Positions 45,501-53,930 of a DNA stretch of 64,000 nucleotides are shown here, in pieces (position 1 is the first letter of the stretch; the number at the start of each line of letters is the position of its first letter). The position numbers and the translations under genes are program-made. This DNA comes from Hippopus hippopus (lineage: Eukaryota; Mollusca; Bivalvia; Cardiida; Cardiidae), in contig OX328107.1 of NCBI GenBank assembly GCA_946811185.2, forward strand, positions 26,495,587-26,559,586. The letters are read 5' to 3'. Below the pieces are notes generated by a model. It was not told where the DNA came from. It ran no database searches and was given only the letters and a program-made list of their open reading frames with translations.

Positions 45501-48500
45501 TCCTTTTCCCAAAATGCTTTCTACTCTTACAAAGACACATCTTTTCATTAGAGCCACATCTAACCTGTTGCAAATGCTTTCAAAATGGCCAAGTTTATAA
45601 TTTTGTCGTCTAGTAAAAAGTTAATAACGCTGCCAAGTGCTTTGATAGACACTACAAATGTTCAAACCTAATATCCTTTATGCACAGAAATGCCTAAGTA
45701 GAAGGACACATAATTCTTCTGCACTGAAAAGCAGACATTCAACCCTTTACCACACAATCCCAGGTTTTAACGACCCTGAGGAAAAAGGCTTTAGAAAAAA
45801 ATTGTTGAAAATGGAGAAAATGCTGGTCACCAGCATTTTCTCCTTTTCCAACAGTGTTTTCTAAACTTTCAAAGACAAATCTCAACATCTGAACCACATT
45901 AATTTGTCATCTGCAAATGCTTTCAAATTGGATCAGTCTAAAATTTTGTTGTCTGATAAGCAGTTTAAGACCGTGTCTTGCTCGCTTCAAGTTCTGTTTA
46001 ATCTTTGTACAAAATAACAATACAATGACTGCAGACAGAGAGCAGCTTTTAACACAAATATTATTATGTGCACAATGCTAGACTGGCAAATAAAACAGGC
46101 CTACCAATTCCAGAATATACCCCCCCCCCCCATTAATCAGTGAGTAATAATGATAAAAATAAATTACTGATTAATCCGCATGTACACACAAATAAAAGTA
46201 AAATCTAAAGACCTTTACTTCTCTGACTGCCTCTTAAAACATGACTACAGGTTAACACAATCCCTGGGTAAATGGTGACACCTGTCCCCCAGCTGTGGCT
46301 GACAGTGATGTAAGCAATATAACTCATCATTCTTTCTACCATTTTTTCTAGAAGTGTGAAAAAAAAAATTAACAATAATATTTTCATATTGGCCCTGAAT
46401 CACTCCACTACCTTATAAATATGCAGTACATGTAACTGGCACTGACTGTCTTTAAACTGTAAGAAACCTGTATTGCAATAAAATTTCAGAGAAAATAAGC
46501 CTAGAAAGCGACTACAAAAGAAGTATTTTTTTTCACATGCCAAGATTATGACTGTTTATGATTATAAACAGGTATTATCATTCATAACAAAATTAATATC
46601 AATGAACTCTGACAAAGAGTATTTTGACAAGACAGTTTCCAAGAGGGCCATAATTGCTAACAAGAGAAGAAATTGTGACATAACGGTTAGGAAAAAGCTA
46701 CATGCCAAGTTTGGCAGCAATATGCCTTATCATTAGCAACAAGAAGAATTAAAAAGTTTTTACAAAATAAGCCTATGAAAACCTTCTGACCCCTGGGACT
46801 GGCTCCAGGGCTAGAAGTTAATCAATCTTTGGTCATAAAATGAAGCTACAAGCCAAATTTGGCCTTATGGCTTTGGACAGGGAGGTTTTTAAAGTTTTTC
46901 AATATTATTTGGATTTGTTGCCATGGCAACCAGAGTTTTTACAAGAATCAAATTCTTTAGAGAAATTTTAGACTCATCATTCAATAATAAAAGCACCTTA
47001 AGACAACAAATTATGGCTGAATGGCAAAATTAATCCTTGAAAAAGTGGAAAAAAGTACAAAAACAGCAATTTTTACTTTTCTCACAATGTGTCAAAAGTC
47101 TTCTTCCCCACGGCAATCAGCAAGATACATTTATAAAAGGACAGTCTATGGCTCAAAGATGTATGTATAAATATGATTCAAAATATAATCCAAAATTAAT
47201 CTTTCAAAACAAAGTCTTACCATGAAAACTTGAACCACATGTAACCACAGGCAAAGAGTGTTTTGAATTGGGCAGCAATAATTCATTCAAACTTCCAATC
47301 AGCTCGGATATTGCACAAGCCATAGATAATCCCACCCATTCATTATTTTTCCAACAGAGGGAAGCAACCATTATACCAGTCAATAACCTGTAAATTAAAA
47401 CTGTCATTGTAACTTTTACAATGAGTTTTTATCTGTAACAGCTACTTTGCCTCTGAGCATTTTCAGTGCAGCATTCAGGCCCTTTAGTAGAAACTTTAAA
47501 TCAACATCAGGCTGTATATATACACAGTATCTGACATTTACATATGAGCATGCTCTGTAAAAAGGCAGCTTAATGTATTTGCAAAAAGTAATGAACCTGG
47601 TCAGCCTTCTCTGTCTGTGCAGGCTGACATGGGTCATAACTTTTTGCTATAATAGGTCAATTTTCTGCATGTCAAAGCCTCAAAAGATCAGTGTACCTCA
47701 TGATTTGATCCATTGTTCTACAAAATGGATTTTATGGATCCACAATTATGTAAGGACTTGTTTGGTATAACCTATCATGGAGCTGCATCAAGTCCCCTTT
47801 TGCAAAAGAATAAATCATATATATTGGCCTTTTTCGAAAACTGAAAAAGTACAGTTCATTTATTTAGTAACCCTTAAGCCCTTATTTCTGAAAATTAACA
47901 AAAAACAAGAATCAGATAAAGTATACATGAATAAATAGCTTCTGATCCTGGTAAACCTTTGTAAGACATATCCATTTATTTGAATCACATTGAATTCATC
48001 ATCTGTAAATGCTTTCAATTTGGACGTCAAAAGAATAAATCATATATATTGGCCTTTTTCAAAAACTGAAAAAGTACAGTTCATTTATTTAGTAACCCTT
48101 AAGCCCTTATTTCTGAAAATTAACAAAAAACAAGAATCAGATAAAGTATACATGAATAAATAGCTTCTGATCCTGGTAAACCTTTGTAAGACATATCCAT
48201 TTATTTGAATCACATTGAATTCATCATCTGTAAATGCTTTCAATTTGGACGTCAAAATTTTGTCATCTAGTAATGAGCTCAAAGCTGTCTAACCTTTTAC
48301 CAAATAATCCCAAGTTTTAACAACGCTGAAGAAGAAGCTTTTTGAAAAAATTGTTGGAAAAGGAGAAAATGCCGTTTTCTTCCATCTTCAAGAAAAATCC
48401 CATAGTTTAAATTACATCTTATTTGCTGTCTGCAAATGCTTTCAACTTGGACAAGTCTTAAATTTTGTTTTATTGTAGAGAGTTAATCTGCCTGAATACA

Positions 48501-49335
48501 TGGATGAATACATGAACACATACCTTTTTTGACCATCACAAATGAAGAGTCCCCCACCTTCAGAGCCTGGTATACATCTAGCATCGGTCATGATTAACAC
48601 ACCTTGAGGTCCTGCTATGTTACTGATGATTCCCCGACTTCTAGAGTTCAAAAACACTTCTGGGTTAAGACAACCAAAAGGTGTTGCACATATTTCTACT
48701 AATTCACCCTGTCTGTTTTCAGTACCACTTCTAATGGAAAAATTATCACTCCATAATAGTCTTTCCGAGTCACTAACATTGAGTAATTTAATCAGTATAA
48801 AACAAGGTAAAAGATGAGTATACCATTCTTCTGTGTAAGAAGTTTTCTTTTGAGCTTTTGGTTCATTTGCATTGACCAGAGGGTCATCTAAAAATAGCCA
48901 AGAATCTTTTGGAGTTAGCCTTTCAAGAGTTTTTCTCAAACTTGCACATTCAAAAACTCCAAGTAGCCTACCTTTGTATCTTGAAAATTCCATCTGCTCT
49001 TGATTTGAACTATTCAATAATGAAATTTGTATTGATTTATCTTTAACTACACCATCTTTCATTTCTGAAACCTGTGTATTTGGCAGTACCACCTCTATAG
49101 AAAGTTGACCCTGTACCAAACTCTGATCTAAAAACCCCTTCTTCCTGAGTTGAGCAAGTTTCTTTGGGATGATTTTATCAACCATTGGGTATAGTAAAGA
49201 GGCATGAGTGAGGATCATACACTGTCTAGAGTCTATTAAAATACCACTTGCTGTTCCTTCCACTTGGTCACTTTCATTGTACAGTTTTAGGGATACAGCA
49301 CACATACTCTGATATTGACTTAGTTCTTCAATCAT
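36495..49335 (-). CDS. TYSND1: TYSND1 orthologue, peroxisomal leader-peptide-processing serine protease (ten coding exons, gene span)
   Basis: Joining ten GT-AG exons (49335-48524, 47387-47221, 46347-46219, 45409-45314, 44821-44663, 42715-42594, 41790-41702, 41189-41095, 37250-37194, 36526-36495) gives 1758 nt, 585 residues, with every phase matching; the human protein is 566. Residues 250-264 (TDARCIPGSEGGGLF), LCWKNNEWVG, SWGTGV, TCSHVL (His362), QFDLALI (Asp428), TTCAVHAGVSGGG (Ser505), CYPHVNMCIPI and the C-terminal SSKL line up in order with vertebrate TYSND1. The family is a trypsin-like protease of the peroxisomal matrix that cleaves PTS2 leader peptides (thiolase) and processes PTS1 enzymes of beta-oxidation; SKL is the import signal. 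Introns are filled with PAL-A, PAL-B, PAL-C and SINE copies. The start at 49335 is the first Met of the exon and could move if an upstream coding exon exists. Identity is from remembered homologue sequence; the exon joining is seen directly. Confidence 0.95.
36575..37032. repeat. Two PAL-A copies in TYSND1 last intron
   Basis: 36575-36785 (+; TTTGCCAGACAATCACATTT to GTCATTTGGTAAAGATTTAA) and 36843-37032 (-; AACCCTTTACCAGATGTCAA). Confidence 0.75.
37194..37250 (-). CDS. TYSND1: TYSND1 coding exon 9
   Basis: Acceptor TGTTTTACAAG|GC and donor GAAGAAG|GTAATT bound 57 nt, phase 1 to phase 1. It encodes LHIKNKHIQDIWRIGIEE; the W-R pair matches VVWRLQ near the vertebrate C-terminus. It lies just outside the 3.1 kb HINE-like insertion (37308-40430) that fills most of the preceding intron. 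Confidence 0.88.
37308..40430 (+). mobile_element. HINE/Helentron-like element, family 1, in TYSND1 intron 8
   Basis: 5' end AACAAGAAGGCCATGATGGC then GATCGCTCACCTGAG. 3' end is the hairpin TTGAGCACTTCATGCTCAGG followed by TGAGCTAAAA. Two tandem arrays lie inside. One, at 37440-39290, has a unit of about 137-140 bp (GACCTAGTGACCTAGTTTAT, ATGTGGCCTCTAGAGTGCCC). The other, at 39360-40180, has a unit of 166 bp (GACCCCCGGGGCGGGGCCAG, ATCATATGAACAAACTTGG). It ends with TTGCCATGGCAACCAGAGTT and a unique 3' part. No coding capacity. The architecture matches pearl/HINE elements of bivalves. Confidence 0.85.
40454..40478 (+). repeat. (GAT)n microsatellite
   Basis: Eight GAT units just after the HINE end. 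Confidence 0.9.
40540..40925 (+). repeat. PAL-A followed directly by PAL-C
   Basis: PAL-A at 40540-40756 ends TCTGGTAAAGAGTTAA. PAL-C (40752-40925) starts from the same TTAA (AGAACTGCTAAGCGTGACTC). Confidence 0.8.
40952..41045 (-). repeat. SINE tRNA-like head fragment
   Basis: Minus strand: CTTCATTGCTCAGTGGTTAG and ATCCTGTTCTTAGTCC; no 3' body. Confidence 0.5.
41095..41189 (-). CDS. TYSND1: TYSND1 coding exon 8
   Basis: Acceptor TTATTTGCAG|G and donor TCTGAAG|GTATCT bound 95 nt. It encodes DTVTGACYPHVNMCIPIETI, the final strand and helix of the protease domain, equivalent to the YPHLNFSIPI block of the human protein. Confidence 0.93.
41210..41370 (-). repeat. PAL-A, shortened
   Basis: Lies in the intron 5' of TYSND1 exon 8: TCTTTATCAGATGACAC to TTGTTTGGTGAAGGGAT; one core arm missing. 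Confidence 0.65.
41702..41790 (-). CDS. TYSND1: TYSND1 coding exon 7, carries catalytic Ser505
   Basis: Acceptor TATTTACAG|ACC and donor TTCAAG|GTTGGT bound 89 nt. It encodes TTCAVHAGVSGGGVF, with the nucleophile Ser codon AGT at 41763-41761 in a G-x-S-G-G motif, then HLVGLVVCNS. Confidence 0.95.
41841..42065 (-). repeat. PAL-A MITE in TYSND1 intron
   Basis: TTAACCCTTTCTCAAACAAC to GTGTGGTGAAGGGTTGA; core eroded. Confidence 0.78.
42330..42860. repeat. PAL-A copies flanking TYSND1 exon 6
   Basis: 42330-42540 (+; GAAGAAGGCTTTTGAACATG; core AATGCTGGTTACCAGC) and right half 42735-42855 (-; GAAAAAAATGCTGGTAACCA). The exon at 42594-42715 is between them. Confidence 0.7.
42594..42715 (-). CDS. TYSND1: TYSND1 coding exon 6
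   Basis: Acceptor TTATTTTTCAG|GT and donor ATACAG|GTATAA bound 122 nt, entering in phase 1 and leaving in phase 0. It encodes GEVVYVVGHGIFKPELGLSP then VTRGVVSKVV, equivalent to the VGFGVF...GPSVTSGILS block of vertebrate TYSND1. Confidence 0.95.
42985..43175 (+). repeat. PAL-C MITE
   Basis: GATTAAAATCAGACTGCACA with GCTGTCTGATCTTGGATCTA; tail AGCACTCTAAAGATTAAG. Confidence 0.8.
43211..43430 (-). repeat. PAL-A MITE
   Basis: TTAACCCTGTACCAAGAAAC, near-perfect core GGGAAAAGGAGAAAATACTG with its inverted arm; the right end is truncated by the next SINE. Confidence 0.85.
43432..43640 (-). repeat. tRNA-derived SINE
   Basis: TTTTATGCCGCTTTCAACAT at left; GGCTCGAAACCAGGGCTTCC (B-box complement) at right. 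Confidence 0.85.
43712..43910 (+). repeat. PAL-A, core arms shortened
   Basis: TTTAACCCTGTACCACAAAA, GAGAAAGGGGCCTTTTGGAA, right end TCAGTTGGTCAAGGGTT. Confidence 0.72.
43953..44214 (+). repeat. PAL-B MITE, full length
   Basis: CAATACTCTGTAAAAAAGGG, palindrome GGTCTGCCTGCGCAGTCCGT, right end CCCTTTTGCAAGAGTATGGC. Confidence 0.85.
44265..44651 (+). repeat. PAL-A fragment and PAL-A copy
   Basis: Fragment at 44265-44335. Copy at 44428-44651 (GTTTAACACTTCATCATACA to TGTGGTCAAGGGTTAA) ends 12 nt before the donor of TYSND1 exon 5. Confidence 0.72.
44663..44821 (-). CDS. TYSND1: TYSND1 coding exon 5, carries catalytic Asp428
   Basis: Acceptor AATTTTTCAG|TG and donor CGTGAAG|GTAAAC bound 159 nt. 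It starts with a charged linker (KQKEEDD) and carries DKQFDLALIKIP. The Asp codon GAC is at 44744-44742. The D-L-A-L-I context is typical of the catalytic Asp in trypsin-fold proteases. It ends in REG shared with the next exon. Confidence 0.94.
44864..45088 (+). repeat. PAL-A MITE, near TYSND1 exon 5 acceptor
   Basis: TAAACCCTTACCAAACAATC to TCGTTTGGTAAAGAGATTA; core GGAAAAGAAGAAAATGCTGG with a matching inverted arm that carries the same G-to-A type change. Confidence 0.85.
45165..45290 (-). repeat. PAL-A left half
   Basis: TAAGCCTTCACCACATGACA and GAAAGCATTCGCAGAAGACA; no right half. Confidence 0.6.
45314..45409 (-). CDS. TYSND1: TYSND1 coding exon 4 (two possible donors)
   Basis: Acceptor GATTATTTAG|GA restores the split codon. 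The exon encodes NPKYIDIFLRGELCIKPEM, filling the strand region expected between the catalytic His and Asp. Two donors fit the next exon in frame: ACCAAAG|GTCCAG (end 45314) or ACTATTG|GTACTA (end 45326). They differ by 12 nt, that is four residues. Neither donor is strong, so this is the least certain exon of the gene. A PAL-A copy begins only about 5-10 nt upstream of the acceptor on the minus strand. Confidence 0.72.
45414..45966 (+). repeat. Two PAL-A copies
   Basis: 45414-45622 starts almost at the exon 4 acceptor. 45740-45966 runs AACCCTTTACCACACAATCC to GTTGTCTGATAAGCAGTT. Both have long core palindromes. Confidence 0.82.
46219..46347 (-). CDS. TYSND1: TYSND1 coding exon 3, carries catalytic His362
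   Basis: Acceptor CACTTCTAG|AA and donor CAGAGAA|GTAAAG bound 129 nt in phase 1. It opens the C-terminal trypsin domain with SHSWGTGVTIYPG followed by VLTCSHVL. The His codon CAT is at 46243-46241. The T-x-x-H context is that of a chymotrypsin-fold general base. Confidence 0.95.
46385..46975 (+). repeat. Decayed HINE-like copy, family 2
   Basis: TTGGCCCTGAATCACTCCAC at left; AGCTACATGCCAAGTTTGGC; TTGCCATGGCAACCAGAGTT at right, in the order seen at 18262-21076. Confidence 0.6.
46990..47110 (-). repeat. PAL-A fragment
   Basis: TTGAAAAAGTGGAAAAAAGT and CTTTTCTCACAATGTGTC only. Confidence 0.45.
47221..47387 (-). CDS. TYSND1: TYSND1 coding exon 2
   Basis: Acceptor TAATTTACAG|G and donor TTTCATG|GTAAGA bound 167 nt, completing the split Arg codon and ending in phase 1. 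It encodes about residues 271-326 with SLCWKNNEWVGLSMACA, matching the conserved LCWK-x-x-EWVG block after the N-terminal domain of TYSND1. Confidence 0.93.
47547..47812 (+). repeat. PAL-B MITE
   Basis: ATGAGCATGCTCTGTAAAAA, palindrome around GTGCAGGCTGACATGGG, right end CCCCTTTTGCAAAAGA. Confidence 0.8.
47803..48256 (+). repeat. 225-bp tandem duplication, nearly identical copies
   Basis: AAGAATAAATCATATATATT starts at 47806 and again at 48031. The copies run in step for about 225 nt to TTTCAATTTGGACGTCAAAA; the one difference I noticed is CTTTTTCGAAAAC versus CTTTTTCAAAAAC. The unit includes the right part of a PAL-A copy. Located in TYSND1 intron 1. Confidence 0.92.
48292..48486 (+). repeat. 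PAL-A MITE adjacent to TYSND1 exon 1
   Basis: AACCTTTTACCAAATAATCC; one core arm deleted; ends TGTAGAGAGTTAA 38 nt from the exon 1 donor. Confidence 0.75.
48524..49335 (-). CDS. TYSND1: TYSND1 coding exon 1 (residues 1-270 plus 2 nt)
   Basis: This 812-nt exon encodes the whole N-terminal domain. It carries GTASGILID (residues 28-36), ILTHASLL with His44, and near its end NIAGPQG...TDARCIPGSEGGG. The layout mimics a trypsin fold, but the nucleophile position reads GSEGG, with Glu where Ser is expected, so it is probably a non-catalytic protease-like half. The donor is AAAAG|GTATGTG, phase 2. Seven nt upstream of the ATG sits TTGTTACAG, a good acceptor, which suggests a non-coding upstream exon somewhere beyond 49343. 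The reading frame runs past the donor into intron until a stop near 48442, inside a PAL-A copy. Confidence 0.93.
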
Positions 49336-49387
49336 CTTGACTCTGTAACAAAGTTCAGGATAGAATAGAGTAAAATGGAATATTTTT

Positions 49388-49616
49388 TTAACTCTTTACC
49401 ACACAATCCCGACTTTTAACGACCCTGAGAAAGAAGCCTTTTGAAAACATTACGGGAAAAGGAGAAAATGCTGGTAACCAGCATTTTCTCCTTTTCCCAC
49501 AATGTTTTTTACCCTTCTCATAACAAATTTCAATTTTTGAGCCACATTTATTTTGATGTCTGCAAATGCTTTCAATTTGGACAATTCTACAATTTTTTTG
49601 TTTTGTAAAGAGTTAA
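49388..49616 (+). repeat. PAL-A MITE immediately upstream of TYSND1
   Basis: TTTAACTCTTTACCACACAA to TTTTGTAAAGAGTTAA, with core GGGAAAAGGAGAAAATGCTG and a complete inverted arm. It lies about 50 nt upstream of the start codon, so the promoter is probably farther away. Confidence 0.88.
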
Positions 49617-49684
49617 TTCATTCTTAACCAATGTGCTGGTAGTACAAGTATGCATTCCATTAAAAAAAAAAAAAACTCAGCAAT

Positions 49685-49990
49685 AGCTTACAATAACAAC
49701 TGTAAAAACATGCAGGAAAAGGAAAAAAAAAATGTTGTTTGTCAGCATTTTCTTCTTATCCTACAATGTTTTCAAAAGCTTTCTTTCTCATTCATTAAAA
49801 CTTCAGGATCGTGTGTTAAAGGACAAAGAAGCAGAGGAATGGGGAGGCTTCAAAAATTGAGACTTATGGAATGAGGTGATACACAGTTGCATGGATGTCT
49901 AGCTGTCCATGTAGATAGGTAGTAGAGCATCCACCCCATGAGCGAGGGGTTCTGGGTCTGAGTTCAATACTCGCAGCATTTTCTTCCGGT
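49685..49990. repeat. PAL-A half and tRNA-like SINE head
   Basis: 49705-49825 is a PAL-A right half. 49895-49975 (AGGTAGTAGAGCATCCACCC, GGGTCTGAGTTCAATAC) is tRNA-like with a poor B box. Confidence 0.5.
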
Positions 49991-50039
49991 TACACTAAAA
50001 TATGCCACGGCAGTAATTTATGCCACAGATGTAACCAGC

Positions 50040-50425
50040 ATTTTGATCCGCATTTGTCGTCTGCAGATTGAGATGCTTTCAAAATGGACGAGTCTAAAAT
50101 GTTTTCGTTTGGTTTAAAAACTAAAGAGGCCAAAGTAAATTTTACACATACTTCGTATGGTACACAGCTATATGTCCAACAAGACACGTTTATCCGAATT
50201 TTCTTCCTATCCAACTGTTATACCATTTCTTTCGTGATTCGAAATTATTTTTTTTTTCAAGCCAAAAGTCCGTGTCATCGTATAAAGCACCACGAAAATA
50301 TTCACGGGAACGTTGCCGTTTTCAATGAAATCAATAAAATGCCCACAAAAATCATAAATTTGCAAATAAACTCAAATATTCAGTCAAATTACCGGGTCTG
50401 ACGTTTTCTCTCACGTTAGGGTATG
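50040..50425. other. Low-repeat sequence upstream of TYSND1
   Basis: Little repeat content apart from a short PAL-A end near 50055-50110. Could hold the TYSND1 promoter and non-coding first exon, but no element can be pinned down. A 105-codon plus-strand frame here has no motif. Confidence 0.35.
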
Positions 50426-50525
50426 TTTGCATTCACCTACAGCGGGGGCAATTTTAAACCAGAATTTTGTTCTGAGTTTCAGTCGTACTAATAGAGCAAA
50501 AAGTCAGCCTAAGCTTGAAACTCAT

Positions 50526-50745
50526 TTAACCCTTTACCAAACGACAAAATTTTTACATCTGTCCAAATTGAAAGCAATTGCAGACGACAACATAAATGTG
50601 ACTCAGAAGTTGAAAGGTCTTTGGGAAGGGTAGAAAACCTTGTGGGAAAAGGAGAAAACGTTGGTTACCAGCATTTTGTCACAATGTTTTCCAAAGCTAT
50701 CTTTCTCAAGGTCGTTAAAAGTAGGGATTGTGTGGTAAGGGTTAA
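50526..50745 (-). repeat. PAL-A MITE
   Basis: TTTAACCCTTTACCAAACGA to GTGTGGTAAGGGTTAA; core GGGAAAAGGAGAAAACGTTG with shortened right arm. Confidence 0.85.
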
Positions 50746-50749
50746 GCTC

Positions 50750-51060
50750 ACAAAGCATTATCAAGATTTGTCCTAGTGAACTTTACCTCAGCTGACCCAT
50801 TGTCAGATTAATATTTGATATTATTGATACAAACAGTTTTACTAAGTTTCATGAGTATACTAGATCTATTAGAGCACAGGTGCTTGACATATTTTTATGC
50901 TACACCCCCTTTATACGAGATGTATGATACCCAACATGTCAGGCACCTGTGTATTACAGCAGAAAATGTGGCATACAAGGCAATGAGGTATAGGCTAGAA
51001 GGCAACATTTGGATTTTTTTAAATCTAAGATGGCCCATTTTCAAATATGTCCGAGATAAA
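50750..51060. other. Unassigned, traces of HINE tandem unit
   Basis: TTGTCCTAGTGAACTTTACC and CAGCTGACCCATTGTCAG resemble the family 1 unit. Confidence 0.4.
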
Positions 51061-51088
51061 TAAAATAAATATGAAGATAAACATATAG

Positions 51089-51545
51089 AGGATATTTGTT
51101 TTTTTCGGTGAAAGATCGAAATTTATTTCATCGAGTGAACATCATCGGTAATTTTTTTACGAGTGGCGCAGCCACGAGTGAAAATATTACCGATGGTGTT
51201 CACGAGATGAAATAAATTTCGATCTTTCACCGAAAAAGACAAATATTCTATTTATTTCATGCTTTTAACCCTTTCTGGGAGGAACTTTATCAAAATCCAG
51301 TACAGTCTTTTCAGTTATTCCCCGTGGCGTACCCCCTCCGCATAGCAACGCATTACAATATTACGTCAAGCGCGAGAAAATGTAAGGTAAATGACGTCAT
51401 ATTTCCATCTGGTTGTGAGTCACGCGCATTTTACCTAGGTAACTAGAATATAAAAATCGGTATTTTCACTGGTCGTACCCGTGGAATATCGAAAAATATT
51501 TTCACCGCTATTTCTCGATATCCTACCGGAAAGCATGAAATAAAC
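51089..51545. mobile_element. Element with about 78-nt foldback and short terminal inverted repeat
   Basis: 51089-51166 pairs with 51172-51250 (CGGTGAAAGATCGAAATTTA with its complement). A second pair, TATTTCATGCTTT (51254) and AAAGCATGAAATA (51530), brackets the rest. TGACGTCA (CRE palindrome) lies near 51392. No coding capacity. Confidence 0.65.
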
Positions 51546-51589
51546 CTACTTAGTTTCATGTGCATTGGAATAAAAATTTAGCTTAATAT

Positions 51590-53290
51590 AGATTCAGCTT
51601 CACAGATGCAAGCAAGCAAAGTTTTTCTTAGATCTGACCAAGTGACCTTCTTTTTTTGTGACCCATTTTCATACTGAACTGAGAATTGATCACGATTTAT
51701 AAACCATTTTTCCGAATGTACTATTCATGAAAGTTGGGCTTAAAATGTGGTCTCTAAGGGTTACATAAACTTGTATGCCTGTTTTAGATTTGGCCTTGTG
51801 ACCTAATATTTGGCCTGAGGTGACCCTTTTTCAAACTTCTTCGAGATCTAAATAAGTAAGAATTCTGAAAAAGTTAAAAGGGGGCTTTTAAGATTTTTAT
51901 AATCAAAGAAAACTTCAAAAATGTTTCATGACTGAATTGAGTAAGAAAAAATAGCAGGCAAACCATGATGAAAAAAATGATTTAAAAAAAATAGAAATGT
52001 AGGAACAAAATTACTTTTATGGTATATCTGTTTCTTCAGTGGGAAACGCAGCTTCTTGAATGTATTTGACCCGGTGACATACTTTCTTACTTTACTTGAC
52101 CCATTTTTAACTAGTCCGAGATTCATAAAGACAAACAATCTAACCAAGTTTTATGAGGTGTAGACTGAAAACATGACCTCTTGTGGGTACCCTAGTGCCC
52201 TATCTTTTGATCCAATGGAAGACATTTTCTTGCTCGTCCGTGATTTTGTCAAAACAAATCGTCTGAACAAGTTTCATACGCGCTGGACTGAAGATGCTCC
52301 CTCTGCAGTCAACACAAGGTTTTTCTAAATTTTGCCCTGGTTCCCTACTTTTTTATCCAGAGTATAGATCTACTTTCGAATCCATCATAGATTTTATCAA
52401 AGCAAAGATTCTGATCAAGTTTCATGGGTATTTGTGGGGAAAAATGGTCTTCACAATGTGTTTCTTAAGTTTGACCAGCTGAGCAACTACCTGACCTGAG
52501 GGGTAAGCCATCTCGTCAAAGATTTCAACAATCCAACATTCAAACAAATTCATGAGCACTTTACAGAAACTATAGAATCTACAGTATAGGTTAAGATTCT
52601 TTTTATATTTGATACCTTGACACACTATATGACCTGAATATGATTCACTTTTCAAAGTCGTCCGAGATTTTATCAGGACAAACATGTTAATGTATTGTAT
52701 GCACTGGACTGAAAGTGTGGTTTCTACGGTTTTAACAAGGGTTTTCTTAGGTTTAACCTAGTGATATACTTTGAGCCGATGTGACTCTTTTTCGACCCTT
52801 TCAAGATTTGACTTAGACAATAATTCTGGCCAATTTTCATGGGCATTGGACTGAAAATATGGCCTCTACATTGTATACTATGTTTACTCAGTGTTGATCT
52901 AGTGACCTATTGAGGAAACACATTTTAGATCCCGTCCAAGAATTCAAAAAGACAAAATATCTTATCAAATTTCAGGAGCATAGGACCGAAAATGTGGCCT
53001 TTATAGTTTACGTGTACAAGGTTTTTCTTAGACTGGCCTAAGGTGACCCACTTTTTGACTCTAAGTTACTCGTTTTGGAACTTGTCAAGGTTTCTACATA
53101 CAAATATTCTGACGGAGTTTGAAAGGGATTTAACTAAAATTTAGCCTCTAGAGTGTACACCATGTTTCTCTAAGATTTAACGGCCTACTGACATCAAGTT
53201 CTTGACCAGAGGTGACCAATTTTCGAACTCGTCAGAGATTTTATTAAGCCAAGTTTCAGTACGACCCTAATTTCAGTTTGGCAGAAGAAG
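51590..53290 (+). repeat. Decayed HINE-like tandem array
   Basis: About ten diverged units of 140-190 bp share CTAGTGACCTACTTT-, GACCCATTTTC-, GAGATTTTATCAAGACAAA- and CTGAAAATGTGGCCTCTA-like blocks, related to the 137-bp unit at 37440-39290 but far more eroded. No 5' or 3' ends seen. Confidence 0.7.
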
Positions 53291-53705
53291 ATCTGTGACA
53301 TATTTACTATAAATGCAAGTAATTCGACTTAGTCTCTTCAATTCTTTTTTTAAGGTCGGTTCTATCCTTACATAATTTATAAGCAAAAGAGTAAAGGTAT
53401 CGTAGGGTAAACATGACGGTGAGCTGTCGCCGTTACGTGACTAACATACATTCGAAAATGGTGTTTTTCTTAAATCCCATTTATAAGGTATGATCGTTCA
53501 AAATACCGCGTAACCAAAGTAAGTATTCAACCTTAGGGCATAAAAAGCGAAAGGTGCACAAGCGATAATTATGTTTTATAATTGTGTCATAAAGTAAAAT
53601 TTATCACGAATTGAGATGAATTGCTTCACAAAAGTACATGCTCTATTTGAATTGAAATGAAAATACGTCGCATTTTAAAACGACATACATGTACAATTTT
53701 CCATT
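53291..53705. other. Intergenic, nothing recognised
   Basis: GTGAGCTGTCGCCGTTACGT near 53420 is a SINE scrap. Confidence 0.5.
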
Positions 53706-53706
53706 T

Positions 53707-53930
53707 AAATCTTTACCAGACGAAAAAAATTTAGACTTACGAACACTAAAAGACAACAAAAGAAATGTGACTGAAATGATCGTATTTGTCTTTGACAATG
53801 TTTAAAAAACACAAGTTGGAAACCAAGAAAATGCTGGTTACAGGATTTTTTTTCTTTTCTCAGAAAGATTTTAGATTTCTCAGTCTACTTTAGGGTCGTT
53901 AAAAACAGGAACGTTTGGTAAATGGTTAAT
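53707..53930 (-). repeat. PAL-A MITE
   Basis: AAATCTTTACCAGACGAAAA; core GAAAATGCTGGTTACAG (right arm short); its right end GTTTGGTAAATGGTTAATG runs straight into the minisatellite. Confidence 0.78.

Noticed and set aside
50084..50401. 105-codon plus-strand frame
   Set aside because: Begins in a PAL-A end and contains a T run; no motif, and antisense to the likely TYSND1 upstream region.
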